DNA of 64,000 nucleotides, from assembly GCF_003967515.1 (NCBI RefSeq), contig NZ_BIFQ01000001.1, positions 496,001-560,000 on the forward strand. Reading direction: 5' to 3'. The notes under the pieces are model-generated. The model had not been told where the DNA came from. It was given only the letters and a program-made list of their open reading frames with translations, and ran no database searches. The stretch's first letter is position 1; each line of letters begins with the position of its first letter. This document shows, piece after piece, positions 17,782-27,134 of this stretch. Source of the DNA: Dictyobacter aurantiacus. GTDB taxonomy: Bacteria > Chloroflexota > Ktedonobacteria > Ktedonobacterales > Ktedonobacteraceae. The translations under genes were made by a program, and so were the position numbers.

Positions 17782-19311
17782 ATGAAGACCACTTCCTATT
17801 TCCTGTCCCGGCGCACGCTTCTGGCCGGGGGGACGCTGGCATGCCTGGTGGCGATGATAGCTGCTCTGGCTATTAATGGTTTTCTGGGAACGACCCACTC
17901 CTACGCTCAAACAGCACTCCCTAAACCCAGCCACATTGTAGTCGTCATGGAAGAGAATCATTCCTATAACGAGATCATTAATTCAAGTAGTGCCCCCTAT
18001 ATTAACTCGCTGGCCAGCAGCGGAGCTTTATTTACCAATTCCTTCGCGGTCACCCATCCCAGCGAGCCAAACTATCTGGCACTTTTCTCTGGCTCAACAC
18101 AGGGGCTGACTGATGACTCATGCCCTCATACCTTTAGCCCTCCTGATCTAGGGGGAGAATTAATCAATGCGGGTTTAAGCTTCAAGGGCTACTCAGAGGG
18201 TTTGCCTTCAATCGGTTCGACGGCATGCACCTCGGGCAGCTATGCGCGCAAGCATAACCCCTGGAGCGACTTCACCGATGTCCCATCCAGCGATAATCTG
18301 CCCTTCACCAGTTTCCCAACTTCCAACTTCAGCTCGCTGCCAACCATCTCTTTTGTCATTCCCAATTTGAACGACGATATGCACGATGGCACGATTCAGC
18401 AGGGCGATACCTGGCTCAAAAACAATATTGATGCCTACGCTCAATGGGCCAAAACCAATAACAGCCTCCTCATTGTAACCTGGGATGAGGATGATAGCTC
18501 TCAAAGTAATCAGATTCCCACGATTTTCGTCGGTCAGTCGGTCAAAACTGGTCAGTATTCTGAGCAGATCAACCACTACAATGTGTTAAGGACCATGGAG
18601 GACATATACGGATTGCCGGCGGCTAATAATAGCGCGAGTGCCTCAGCAATCGCTGATTGCTGGCAGTCCGGAGTCACTCCGACACCTACGCCAAATCCTT
18701 CACCTACGGCAACACCCAGCCCAACGCCGTCTCCCACTCCGACACCTACACCGACGCCCAGCCCAACGCCATCTCCCACTCCTTCACCTACACCGACGCC
18801 CAACCCAACGCCATCTCCCACTCCAACTCCCGGTGGAAGCAATATCCTGACCAATGGTGGTTTTGAGAACGGATCAAGCCCGTGGATTGAGAGCTCTTCA
18901 GGTGGCTATGAGATCGTCGATAACAGCAATCCGCATACTGGCAGCTATAGTGCTTACCTGTGTGGCTACAATAGCTGCTCTGATACCATCTATCAGAAGA
19001 TTACTCTGCCCTCCAGTTCCACAAAGGTGACACTGAGTTACTGGCTCGATATCACAACTAATGAGACCAGTACAACTACCTGCTATGACAATTTCCATGC
19101 GCTCCTGCGCACAGGCAGTGGATCAACCATCTCAACGGTACAGACGCGCTGCAATACCAACGCGCAGGGGTGGACGCAGTTTACCTTTGATGTGACATCA
19201 ACGCTATCAAGCTACAAGGGTCAGCAGATTCAGGTCGCCTTTTCGGGGACCAGCGACTACACGCTCTCGTCTAGCTTCTATGTAGATGATGTCGCGCTAA
19301 CGGTACAATAA
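17782..19311 (+). CDS. Secreted phosphoesterase with Pro/Thr linker and C-terminal binding domain
   Basis: The 509-residue product starts with a Tat-like signal ([12 protein letters not shown] then a hydrophobic segment to about residue 40). The phosphoesterase domain (residues about 45-290) is of the acid phosphatase/phospholipase C superfamily: it has the [13 protein letters not shown] metal motif, [14 protein letters not shown] and the VTWDEDD motif. A linker of about 55 residues of P-T/S-P-T repeats (about 297-352) leads to a beta-sandwich, carbohydrate-binding-like domain (about 355-509). It probably releases phosphate from organic esters outside the cell. A DUF47-PiT phosphate uptake pair follows it. 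It ends before a strong terminator. Confidence 0.85.
   Translation: MKTTSYFLSRRTLLAGGTLACLVAMIAALAINGFLGTTHSYAQTALPKPSHIVVVMEENHSYNEIINSSSAPYINSLASSGALFTNSFAVTHPSEPNYLALFSGSTQGLTDDSCPHTFSPPDLGGELINAGLSFKGYSEGLPSIGSTACTSGSYARKHNPWSDFTDVPSSDNLPFTSFPTSNFSSLPTISFVIPNLNDDMHDGTIQQGDTWLKNNIDAYAQWAKTNNSLLIVTWDEDDSSQSNQIPTIFVGQSVKTGQYSEQINHYNVLRTMEDIYGLPAANNSASASAIADCWQSGVTPTPTPNPSPTATPSPTPSPTPTPTPTPSPTPSPTPSPTPTPNPTPSPTPTPGGSNILTNGGFENGSSPWIESSSGGYEIVDNSNPHTGSYSAYLCGYNSCSDTIYQKITLPSSSTKVTLSYWLDITTNETSTTTCYDNFHALLRTGSGSTISTVQTRCNTNAQGWTQFTFDVTSTLSSYKGQQIQVAFSGTSDYTLSSSFYVDDVALTVQ
18670..18835 (+). repeat. Tandem Pro-Thr/Ser linker repeats
   Basis: A low-complexity DNA tract of short repeated units (ACACCTACACCGACGCCC and close variants) encodes the P-T-P-S linker of the secreted phosphoesterase. 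Such tracts change length easily by slippage. The Gly/Val-rich frame on the other strand is an artefact of this repeat. Confidence 0.8.
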
Positions 19312-19337
19312 GCGTTTATACTGCCATCTCGTTATCC

Positions 19338-19389
19338 AAAAAGATCAGAGTTGTCCCAAATTACCATGGAAGACAGCTCTGATCTTTTT
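19338..19389 (+). terminator. Intrinsic terminator after the phosphoesterase gene
   Basis: An 18-base arm (19338-19355, AAAAAGATCAGAGTTGTC) pairs with 19372-19389, ending in five T residues. The A-run on the other arm means it could work in both directions. Confidence 0.8.
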
Positions 19390-19560
19390 ATGCTCTATGT
19401 TATTCCTGGCTCAATGTTGTTCATTGAAGTAAACGATTGTCAGCTTCCAAATAAGAAAGTCGGTCAGGCTGGAAGTGAACCCTCAACTAGAAATATGACG
19501 TGTAAGTACATAAGGATAACAGAGAAATTTTTCCAAGACTATGCGCCAAAGGAGTGTCAA

Positions 19561-20199
19561 ATGGTATTGGTACGCTTCCTCCCCCGCAATGAACGCTTTT
19601 TTGATTATTTTCGTCAGGCAACCGAGAATAATGCCCGGGTCGCGCGCGCTCTTTGTGAGTTGCTCGAAAATTATAGCGACATTGAACAGAAAACACAGCA
19701 GATCCAGGCGATGGAACGCCGTGGTGATGAAATCACCCATCAGATCTTCAAAGCGCTCTATAGTACGTTTGTTACCCCACTCGATCGTGAGGACATCGCT
19801 AACCTGGCCAACAGGCTGGACGACTTTGTTGATGCTATTGAGGAGGCGGCACGCCGTATCAGGCTCTATCGCATCGATCAGCCAACCGATCATGCACGCC
19901 GCCTGGCCCATATCATTGACCAGCAGGCAACAATCATCGCGAGCACGGTCCCATTGTTAGAAAACAAACGCCAGTGGGATAAGTTACTGCAATGCGCAAT
20001 ATCTATTAATCGATTGGAAGGCGAAGCCGACGAGGCGCTTGACCAGGCACTCGCATCACAGTTTGATGGAGTAGATGACATGAATGATCTCATCAAAGCT
20101 ATACGTTGGGGAGAGATCTACCACCATTTAGAAGAGGCCGCCGACCGGGCTGAGGATATAGCGGATACATTGGAAGGGCTTGTGGTAAAGAATGCTTGA
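19561..20199 (+). CDS. DUF47/PhoU-like phosphate transport accessory protein
   Basis: A 212-residue all-helical protein of the DUF47 (PhoU-like) family, which partners PiT-type phosphate transporters. Family features include the N-terminal RNERFFDYFRQATEN, the central MERRGDEITHQIF and the C-terminal EEAADRAEDIADTLE helices. The ATG at 19561 follows AAGGAG and is preferred over an upstream in-frame ATG at 19351, whose codons would lie in the terminator. Its end overlaps the transporter start by 8 bases, so the two are translationally coupled. It probably tunes transport to the phosphate level. Confidence 0.88.
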   Translation: MVLVRFLPRNERFFDYFRQATENNARVARALCELLENYSDIEQKTQQIQAMERRGDEITHQIFKALYSTFVTPLDREDIANLANRLDDFVDAIEEAARRIRLYRIDQPTDHARRLAHIIDQQATIIASTVPLLENKRQWDKLLQCAISINRLEGEADEALDQALASQFDGVDDMNDLIKAIRWGEIYHHLEEAADRAEDIADTLEGLVVKNA

Positions 20200-21202
20200 T
20201 CAAAACCTTTTCATGCTTGTGCTGATCATCGTTATTGGTCTGATATTTGATTTTATCAATGGCTTCCATGATACAGCTAACGCTATCGCCACCTCTGTCG
20301 CGACCCGAGTTCTCAAACCCGGGACGGCGGTTTTGATGGCTGGCATCCTCAATGTAGTGGGCGCGTTAACGGGTACCGCTGTCGCGACCACTATCGGAAA
20401 AGGAATAGTGCCTCCTTCTGTAACCACACAACTGCTGGTTATTGCCGCGCTACTGGCCGCAATTATCTGGGACCTCATTACCTGGCGCTTCGGTATCCCT
20501 TCAAGCTCCAGCCATGCCCTTATCTTTTCTATTGTGGGGGCAGGTGTGGCATCGGCGGGCTGGCAAGCCATTGAAGTTGGCGGCCTGACCAAAACGTTTC
20601 AGGGTCTCATTTTTTCACCCATACTTGGCTTCCTGGGTGCGTTCCTCCTGATGATCCTGCTATTATGGATCTTTGCAAAGATGCGCCCGATGCTGGTCAG
20701 TCGCATCTTTGGTAGATTACAGATCCTCTCGGCGGCATGGGTGGCCTTCAGCCATGGAGGCAATGACGCTCAAAAGACCATGGGAGTGATCACGATGGCT
20801 CTGGCCAGCTATTATGGCTGGACAGGAAGCAACTGGAGTGTTCCCCTATGGGTAATCCTGGCGGCGGCAACATCTATGGGACTGGGAACCTGTATCGGCG
20901 GCTGGCGCGTCGTGAAGACGATGGGACTTAAAGTGGTTGAGCTGCGGCCGATCAACGGCTTTGCGGCGGAAACAGCGTCGGCCGCCATCATTGAGGTGGC
21001 CAGTCGCCTGGGCATCCCGGTCTCCACTACCCATGTCATCTCATCGGCGATTTTAGGTATCGGAGCCACCAAGCGCCTATCAGCGGTACGCTGGGGAGTC
21101 GCCGGAAATATCGTCGTAGCGTGGATCCTCACTATTCCCGTCTGCGTCTTCTTAGGCTGGATCATCTACTTGCTGCTCCACCTGGTCACCGGCATACGCT
21201 GA
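20192..21202 (+). CDS. Inorganic phosphate transporter, PiT family
   Basis: A 336-residue integral membrane protein with about ten helices. It has the two PiT signature repeats: FINGFHDTANAIATSVATR near the N-terminus, and FSHGGNDAQKTMGVI in the second half, each with the conserved Asn-Asp or Asp-Thr transport motifs. It imports phosphate, usually as a metal-phosphate or with protons. It overlaps the DUF47 gene by 8 bases and lies downstream of the secreted phosphoesterase, giving a coherent phosphate acquisition set. Confidence 0.93.
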   Translation: MLDQNLFMLVLIIVIGLIFDFINGFHDTANAIATSVATRVLKPGTAVLMAGILNVVGALTGTAVATTIGKGIVPPSVTTQLLVIAALLAAIIWDLITWRFGIPSSSSHALIFSIVGAGVASAGWQAIEVGGLTKTFQGLIFSPILGFLGAFLLMILLLWIFAKMRPMLVSRIFGRLQILSAAWVAFSHGGNDAQKTMGVITMALASYYGWTGSNWSVPLWVILAAATSMGLGTCIGGWRVVKTMGLKVVELRPINGFAAETASAAIIEVASRLGIPVSTTHVISSAILGIGATKRLSAVRWGVAGNIVVAWILTIPVCVFLGWIIYLLLHLVTGIR

Positions 21203-21291
21203 TCCACACCCTGAGATTGTATGAGCTTACATATGAAACACCACCGGGTATCCCGTTTCGTATCAATATAAGATTGATGCCCACAATTAAT

Positions 21292-21339
21292 GGGGAGGAA
21301 TGTCAGGCAGTCAAGATGGTCTGTCTGACATTCCTCCCC
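21292..21339. terminator. Hairpin between convergent genes
   Basis: A perfect 15-bp stem (21292-21306 with 21325-21339, GGGGAGGAATGTCAG and its complement) extends by 4 more pairs toward the loop. It lies between the PiT gene and the convergent island gene. No U-run follows, so it may be a stabilising 3-prime hairpin rather than a classical terminator. Confidence 0.55.
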
Positions 21340-21407
21340 TCTTCTCTACTAGAAAGAAACGAATCCCCATCTAATAGATGCAATACCGAACGGAAATATA
21401 ATTCATA

Positions 21408-22805
21408 TCAGCAAGATTGCAAAGTTCGAGCGATTTCTCTTACTGTCGATCGCCAGACCTCGTACTCGGGATCAAGCAGTGGCTCAGCCTCTTTCCAGAC
21501 ATCTAGCGCCTGCCGCAACTGGTCACAAACCGCGGGAGACAGCCATTTTCGCAGCAAGCGAGGCGCATAGGGGCGCCAGGCATCATACCAGTACCCATCC
21601 TGATCTATCTGCAGGGAACGTTCATCGGTTGGTAATTCATCAATCAGCATACTCAATAAGATAGGCAATGCCTCTTCATCTCCCCACAGGCCAAAAAAGC
21701 GCGCGCAGACCCAGCGTTCCTGCTTCACCGTGCTTTGTAGAAATGGATGCAAGAGTGTAGTCGATTCCTGGCAGCCACTGCGACCAACGATACAGATAGC
21801 TGCCAGGCGCAAAGCTAACGTTGCTTCCGGTTGTTCGAGTATACTCTTCCAATATGGTAAGGAAAATGCATCATCGCTTTGAGAGGCTGCAACCTTTACA
21901 CCCTCTCCGATCGTCGTGTGCATTGCATCTTCCATAGAAAGCTCCAAAAGTTCTTCCTCGTCGCTCAGATAGTACGAACGACGAAGGATTTCTTTAAGTT
22001 TCACCTCAACATCATCAGAAAGGACAAACCAGTTAAGAGAGTCTGAACGCTGGGCATTATCAAAAAAAGCTGCCAGAACCTGAGATGCGGCAGACAAAGA
22101 AACCATGGGTGGGAAAGATAGAGTATCCGAGGAACATGCAATGAGAGGCATATCTCGTTCTGTATCTTGATATTTAATGCAATATGCATTGAAGCTTCGC
22201 GCATACTGAACAGTGATGCTTCCTACATCCTGACGAGAAAGGATACACATATCCGCAGTCAATCCATTAAGGTTCGTAAGATGACGGAGTATCAAGGACA
22301 AGGAAGGGGCAATCTCATAGATATTGAATGCGTCATAACCTACAAAACCAACTGTCCATTCCCAATCTGGAGGCCGTGTAAAGACGGCCAGAATCCCTTC
22401 TTTCGCCTGCTCTGGAAAAAGAACAACAAGTTCCCGATGCGCTTGAGGGTCTGCTTCAACTGCATTTTTTCGTTCAAGGAAAGTAATACTTTCTATCAAC
22501 GCCATAAGGTACCCTTGCACATCAAGCCACCACCACTTCCCCGACTGAAAAAAAGGAAGATCGGTATGAATAAGAACAACACACCGAGGAGTAACTACAG
22601 AATTATACCAGGAACCCAAAGCATCGCGTAAAGCATACCAGCTTGTCCCAACGTAGGCAGGTAAATCCAGACTCTCCCTTAGAAAAGTCATAAGTGCCTC
22701 TGCAGACGAGACCTCTGTAGGTATACGGACACAAAGATCATCAGCCTGAGCCTGATATGCAATAGGATCAGCGAGAAATGTCAGGTATGAGAGATTATAT
22801 TCCAT
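21408..22805 (-). CDS. Barstar-like N-terminal domain fused to a HEAT-like region (putative immunity protein)
   Basis: The 465-residue product starts at the ATG at 22805 by alignment with its truncated paralogue at 23373-23567, which shares the opening MEYxLSYLTFLxDPxAYQ; an in-frame ATG 18 bases upstream is possible. Residues 1-100 look like the barstar fold that blocks ribonucleases: VRIPTEVSSAEALMTFLRES, then GTSWYALRDALGSW, then a VVLIHTDLP strand. The last 130 residues contain HEAT-like helical pairs (RLAAICIVGRSGCQESTTLL, ARFFGLWGDEEALPILLSML). It is the last gene of the minus-strand toxin-like island. An immunity role is inferred from the domain and from position. Confidence 0.65.
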   Translation of the reverse strand: MEYNLSYLTFLADPIAYQAQADDLCVRIPTEVSSAEALMTFLRESLDLPAYVGTSWYALRDALGSWYNSVVTPRCVVLIHTDLPFFQSGKWWWLDVQGYLMALIESITFLERKNAVEADPQAHRELVVLFPEQAKEGILAVFTRPPDWEWTVGFVGYDAFNIYEIAPSLSLILRHLTNLNGLTADMCILSRQDVGSITVQYARSFNAYCIKYQDTERDMPLIACSSDTLSFPPMVSLSAASQVLAAFFDNAQRSDSLNWFVLSDDVEVKLKEILRRSYYLSDEEELLELSMEDAMHTTIGEGVKVAASQSDDAFSLPYWKSILEQPEATLALRLAAICIVGRSGCQESTTLLHPFLQSTVKQERWVCARFFGLWGDEEALPILLSMLIDELPTDERSLQIDQDGYWYDAWRPYAPRLLRKWLSPAVCDQLRQALDVWKEAEPLLDPEYEVWRSTVREIARTLQSC

Positions 22806-22883
22806 GCCAGGATTGTTATACATATTTCATCACAGCAAAACACGAATTAAACTGCAGTTCCCCAATAGAAAAGGCAGGGAAGC

Positions 22884-23372
22884 TCATTGATCTGGTACGG
22901 AAGGTTCTTCACCTTGAGATGCAGAAGGATGAGCTAATGTATATTGTAAATCATCCATAGCATCGCGCGCTAATTCACTTATCTCAGCATCTTCACTTCG
23001 TGTATATGAGCTAAGAACAGAGAGATATCTTTCCCGTCTTGAAAGGCTGAGCATATTAAATGCGTAGTCCAGATAAGGTTTTTCTAAACCCGGCAATGCA
23101 GCAACTAATATATCCCAATCAACACGTTCTCCTATCTTTTCTTTCTGATGATGTACAACGGCAGCATTCATCGCATGAAAGAAAGATTCTTTAGCCTCAG
23201 GATCTTTCTCCTGTAAGGCAACCACAAGTAATTGGGTAACACTCTCAACTATCTCTTCTTCTTTAAGATCTTGAGCATACTCAAAATTATCACTCAATTG
23301 CTCAAGCTTGCTTGCTCGCTCTTGAGGACGAGGTTGTACCAAAGCATCTTTCACTTGTTCGATGAGATTCAT
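22884..23372 (-). CDS. Helical HEAT-like protein of the toxin island
   Basis: The 162-residue product is alpha-helical, without signal or membrane segment. It starts MNLIEQVKDALVQPRPQERA, and later shows LPGLEKPYLDYAFNMLSLS, like paired HEAT helices. Its ATG at 23372 follows directly after the TAG of the truncated barstar-like gene, so translation is coupled. Small helical proteins in this position of polymorphic toxin loci are often immunity proteins, which is the best guess here. No catalytic motif is seen. Confidence 0.6.
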   Translation of the reverse strand: MNLIEQVKDALVQPRPQERASKLEQLSDNFEYAQDLKEEEIVESVTQLLVVALQEKDPEAKESFFHAMNAAVVHHQKEKIGERVDWDILVAALPGLEKPYLDYAFNMLSLSRRERYLSVLSSYTRSEDAEISELARDAMDDLQYTLAHPSASQGEEPSVPDQ

Positions 23373-23567
23373 CTACCGTCCTACATCAGATAACACATTC
23401 CAATTCGGCCCATGATACGCAATAGGGCTCAAGCTATTATTCAAAAGCCCTATCAGATCATCTTCCGAAGTGATCCCACCAGGGACGAGAATACAGATCT
23501 CATCGGGACCTGGCTGATACGCTGAGGGATCGGAAAGGAATGTCAGGTATGAAAGATCGTATTCCAT
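23373..23567 (-). CDS. Truncated barstar-like protein
   Basis: The 64-residue product opens with MEYDLSYLTFLSDPSAYQ and ends at GPNWNVLSDVGR followed by TAG. It matches about the first 63 residues of the barstar-like protein at 21408-22805 but stops before the last strand and helix of the fold. The following gene starts at the next base. It begins 6 bases after the stop of the HEAT/toxin-like gene. It may be a decayed duplicate, or a deliberately short product. No frameshift that would restore a full barstar domain was found. Confidence 0.55.
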   Translation of the reverse strand: MEYDLSYLTFLSDPSAYQPGPDEICILVPGGITSEDDLIGLLNNSLSPIAYHGPNWNVLSDVGR

Positions 23568-23573
23568 TCTCGC

Positions 23574-25004
23574 TTAAACAGATCCGTTTACCAGAAGCGC
23601 AATATCATCAATCGCATCATTCACCCTTCTCTGGGTATATTTATTCGCGTCTGACTGATGGAGATAGAGGGCGGATCGCACGCGATCAACATCCAGGTGA
23701 TGCTGATGATAAATCAGATGGCTGATACACTCCGCCGCGAAGCCACGCATGCCCGCATTCTCATGCTCCAGCAGTTGGAGACAGTAATCTTGTGTTCTTC
23801 TCCAATCGGGATCGTGAAGGGCTAAGGTCAGAAGGGTTCGGCTCATCTCCTTGAGATCACCAGACTGGAAGATACGCTCGATCTCTTGCGTTGGCAGAGG
23901 CTCGTATACTTGCTCTGTTATGGTAGATCTGGTTGCAATGACATTTCCACTCGATCCCACGATGTTTCCACGAGCATCCCTTACAATGATACTCCCGTCA
24001 TCTTTCACCAAACCATTATCGATAAGCGCCTCTCGCATACGTTGTGTCAGTTGGTCCCAGGTACGCACATCTCCCGTGTATCCTCTAGCTGATCCCTGAC
24101 CAAACACGACAATCTCTCCCGCAACGGTATCTACCCCGATGCGATCATGGGGGTTACCAGATTGCATGCTTACCGAGTTATCCAGTGCACGCTGCCCATG
24201 GGTTGGATCTGGACCAACCGGCTCATAGGCTTGTTCCGTGCTATCAACCGACTCTTCTTCTTCAGGATCCCTGGCAGTCATATCTTCTCCATATTCAACA
24301 GGAACATGCAAAATTCTTGCAATACTATTCAAAGCCAATTCAACCGTCATGACCACATCCTCGCTTGGATCAGAATGATGCCGATACAACGCGGGCAGGA
24401 CCAGATCAAGATCTAATTGCTTATGCTCGTTAACCAGAATATTAATGCCTTGAGCAGCGTTGCTGCGTACATCTTCACTAGAATGTTCCAACAACGCTAA
24501 ACAGTACGCTTCAACTTTGCGCCAATCAGGATCATTAAATGCAAGTTCCGTTATTGTCTGGCTAATCTTAGTTGTATCATCGGACTGGAAGATATGTTCA
24601 ATCTCCTCAGAGGTTAATGGCTTTTCTTCTTCTCTAGGACGGCGCAGTGCCGGATTGTGCTCAACAGGCACATCCATATATGTCTCAATATCATCAAGTG
24701 CATTCTCAACATTGCCTGCAACGTATTTGCCTGGATCTGATTGGTGCCGATACAGTGCGGGCAAAACCAGATCCAGTTCGAGCGTCTGGTGGATACGCGC
24801 CAGATTTGCGAGACACGTAGCAGCATCCGCACGCACCCTCGCATCAGGATGCTCCAACGCTTCCAAACAATAGGTTTGCGCTTTTTTCCAATCCAACTCC
24901 GAAAACGTCAGTGTGACCAGTACGTGGCTAATCTTGCTAGCATCACCAGACCGGAACACCTGCTCTATCTCTTCACTCGTAAGCGTCGAATTATCTTCCT
25001 GCAT
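23574..25004 (-). CDS. HEAT-module protein with an inserted degenerate toxin domain
   Basis: The 476-residue product has three homologous modules of about 110 residues, each with a (L/P)TSEEIEx(V/I)F(R/Q)S start, a DWxxxxxYCLxxLEH helix and a LPALYRHxSDP-type helix. Modules 1 and 2 fill about residues 8-225, and module 3 about 366-476. Between 2 and 3 (about 265-355) lies a domain matching the C-terminal domain of the toxin encoded just upstream: both have the ALxNSV lead, RIGVD, an Ile/Leu-Val-Val strand and VRxW. The toxin's Y-H-A-H-V-R is Y-T-G-D-V-R here (309-314), so the histidines are lost. The start ATG at 25004 follows AAAGGAAAG, one base after the toxin stop. It is probably an immunity or decoy protein. 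Confidence 0.7.
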   Translation of the reverse strand: MQEDNSTLTSEEIEQVFRSGDASKISHVLVTLTFSELDWKKAQTYCLEALEHPDARVRADAATCLANLARIHQTLELDLVLPALYRHQSDPGKYVAGNVENALDDIETYMDVPVEHNPALRRPREEEKPLTSEEIEHIFQSDDTTKISQTITELAFNDPDWRKVEAYCLALLEHSSEDVRSNAAQGINILVNEHKQLDLDLVLPALYRHHSDPSEDVVMTVELALNSIARILHVPVEYGEDMTARDPEEEESVDSTEQAYEPVGPDPTHGQRALDNSVSMQSGNPHDRIGVDTVAGEIVVFGQGSARGYTGDVRTWDQLTQRMREALIDNGLVKDDGSIIVRDARGNIVGSSGNVIATRSTITEQVYEPLPTQEIERIFQSGDLKEMSRTLLTLALHDPDWRRTQDYCLQLLEHENAGMRGFAAECISHLIYHQHHLDVDRVRSALYLHQSDANKYTQRRVNDAIDDIALLVNGSV

Positions 25005-25005
25005 T

Positions 25006-26415
25006 TTACTTTCCTTTGATAACATTCATGCCATATCTTTCAAATTTGCCTTTTTTATTCCTCAAAATAATTTCACCTTTCTTGGTGATCAAACCATTAT
25101 CGACTAGGGCGTTCTTCATATCTTGAGTAAGGCCTTGAAGTTGTGGTGTACTACTATCCCATAGTCGAACATGTGCATGATACGTTCCATTGTTTGTATC
25201 ATCAATAACAACAAGCTGTCCAGTTTCCGGATCAACTCCAATACGGCGGGTAGTAGTCTCTGAGCTGAAAGTGACAGAATTATTAAGTGCTATCTGCGGA
25301 TTCTTGGGCTGAGGACCAACATTAGATCTTGGAACATCATGTTTCTCGTTGAGTTTAAACTTCAGCTGCGGATCAACCAGATGTTTAAGATTATCAAGCT
25401 CCATTTTGGGAGAATCGGCAGCACGATTTTTTACCGCTTCTAATTGATCAGCGTTTAAGCCTTTGAGCCACTCTGCGCTTTCAGTTGGATCACCCTTCAA
25501 ATCAGTGAGAATCTTAATATCGCCTGTTGTTTGTGTCAGCCACTTGTCCGTTATTGCCGGGTTATAACCTTTATCCTCATTAATCCATTTGTAAAGCAGT
25601 TGAGGATCAGCACCAGTATCAATAAAAGCTTTAACGTTTTCCAGATCTAAGCCATGTTCTATTGCAAGATCAGGAAGAAATGCGAGAACCTCAGGATCAA
25701 TCTCCCTTCCTCCTGATTTCGCTTTCATCTCATTCCTCAAATCATCTGCAGAAAGAGATTTACCATCTCCAGGCGCATCGCCATGGGCTTGATGGGCGAA
25801 GGCATTCTGATTGAAGTGAGGGACGGGATGACCAGGAACCAGGCCAGTAGCACAGCCAGATAAAAAAGTATTATTCAGTGTTGCGATCAACATCGCCATG
25901 GCATCAAGAGCCATGCTGACATTGCCGATGGAGGAATTGAGATTATCGATGTCCTGCTTCAACTGTTGCAGTTGTTCAGCCGGGATAGACGCGGCGGCCT
26001 GGCTCTGCAGCGTAGCCATGGCGTTAAGTCCGGTTTTAATAGCGCCTCTATGTTCATTGAGGATAGAGCGGAAATCGCTGGGATTTGATCCCATGCCCTG
26101 TGTGGGAGAGGTAATGTCTGTTAGCTTACCCTGGGCATGGGTTATGTCGCTCTTGCTGCCAGTCCAGAGATTGGAGAGTGTATCTGTAGCCTGCCCCTTA
26201 GAATGGGTTGTAACCTCGGTGACCGCGTTATCGGTGCTGGTATGGATATCACCGAGCTTGCTGGCGTGTCCACTGAGCTTTTTATTGGCGGTATCGATGG
26301 AGTCGGCCAGGGTATCGAGCATGGTAAGAGCGTTGGGCGGAATGTCTGGTAAGCTATAAGGAACCGCCGTCGGTGCCGCGACCGGCGTTGGGAGAGGCGA
26401 TGGATTATTTGACAT
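25006..26415 (-). CDS. WXG-type polymorphic toxin with Ntox17-like C-terminal domain
   Basis: The 469-residue product has a proline-rich start, then a long helical region (about 30-210) with NLWTGSKSD, a W-x-G motif as in type VII secretion substrates. A variable middle follows (about 215-365). The C-terminal domain (about 370-469) has RIGVD (391-395), a YHAHVRLW motif (412-419) and a final MKNALVDNGLITKKGEIIL segment. This pattern resembles the polymorphic toxin type 17 domain, which is predicted to be a nuclease; the His pair would be catalytic. The assignment is by memory of the family and not verified. AAAGGAG precedes the ATG. Its immunity candidates follow immediately. Confidence 0.68.
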   Translation of the reverse strand: MSNNPSPLPTPVAAPTAVPYSLPDIPPNALTMLDTLADSIDTANKKLSGHASKLGDIHTSTDNAVTEVTTHSKGQATDTLSNLWTGSKSDITHAQGKLTDITSPTQGMGSNPSDFRSILNEHRGAIKTGLNAMATLQSQAAASIPAEQLQQLKQDIDNLNSSIGNVSMALDAMAMLIATLNNTFLSGCATGLVPGHPVPHFNQNAFAHQAHGDAPGDGKSLSADDLRNEMKAKSGGREIDPEVLAFLPDLAIEHGLDLENVKAFIDTGADPQLLYKWINEDKGYNPAITDKWLTQTTGDIKILTDLKGDPTESAEWLKGLNADQLEAVKNRAADSPKMELDNLKHLVDPQLKFKLNEKHDVPRSNVGPQPKNPQIALNNSVTFSSETTTRRIGVDPETGQLVVIDDTNNGTYHAHVRLWDSSTPQLQGLTQDMKNALVDNGLITKKGEIILRNKKGKFERYGMNVIKGK

Positions 26416-26535
26416 GTCGAACTCCTTTTCGTAGCATGTGTGCCATTCTTCAGAAACTCATTTGTCACCAGAGTCCAAAGCGGTAGCCAACTTCATCCAG
26501 CGGGCTAACCTATATCTTGAACCCATCTCTTTTCA

Positions 26536-27093
26536 TTAAAAAGCAGCGGCAAGTTCAAAAGGGAGCAGCTCTGGTGCAAAGATCGCCGTAGCTCCAACCA
26601 CGATCACCACTCCAGCCCCAGCCGCGATCTTGCCCCAATCAGGGCCGCTATTGGCATTTTGATTAAAAGTGTTTTGATACGCGGTGTTCAATGCGGCTTG
26701 ATCGGCTGCTGAAGGCTGGAGCAGCGTGTGCGCGCTGGTGGTGGTGCTGGTATAGTAGCCGAGCTGGGTATCCAGCTGAGCAAAGGTTTTTTTGATGTTC
26801 GCATCGGTCGCGGCATAGGCAATCGCCGCCGATGATAGACCGCTGGAAACAACCTGGAGATCGATGCTGACACAGGCCAGAGCTCCCTGCATGTTGTAGC
26901 CAAATTCTTCCAACGCGGTCTTGAAATTGGTAACGCTGTTCAAGAAAAAGATGGGAGATGCATCATTGACCAGGTCGCCAAGCGTCTTAAAAATATCATT
27001 GACCAGGTTATCATTATCTGTCTTCCCTGTACCCGTGGTTGTTGAGGAGCTGGTCCATGTGCTAGGAGTTACATCAAAACCATTATAAGCCAT
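26536..27093 (-). CDS. Helical WXG-like partner protein with C-terminal hydrophobic segment
   Basis: The 185-residue product begins with a Ser/Thr-rich stretch. A helical region (about 28-140) follows, with FFLNSVTNFKTALEEFGYNM and an Ala-rich helix. The end is hydrophobic (IAAGAGVVIVVGATAIFAPE), likely a membrane segment. It is placed directly upstream of the WXG toxin, where partner or chaperone proteins of type VII effectors usually lie. It has no clear W-x-G turn in the helical part. The partner role is inferred from position and helical character. Confidence 0.55.
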   Translation of the reverse strand: MAYNGFDVTPSTWTSSSTTTGTGKTDNDNLVNDIFKTLGDLVNDASPIFFLNSVTNFKTALEEFGYNMQGALACVSIDLQVVSSGLSSAAIAYAATDANIKKTFAQLDTQLGYYTSTTTSAHTLLQPSAADQAALNTAYQNTFNQNANSGPDWGKIAAGAGVVIVVGATAIFAPELLPFELAAAF

Positions 27094-27134
27094 GCGCTTT
27101 TTCTCTCTTTCTCTATATTCGTAACTTACTTATG

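Noticed and set aside
18576..18854. Gly/Val-rich frame on the minus strand and Leu/Arg/His-rich plus-strand frames
   Set aside because: They are the other frames of the Pro-Thr linker repeat in the phosphoesterase gene.
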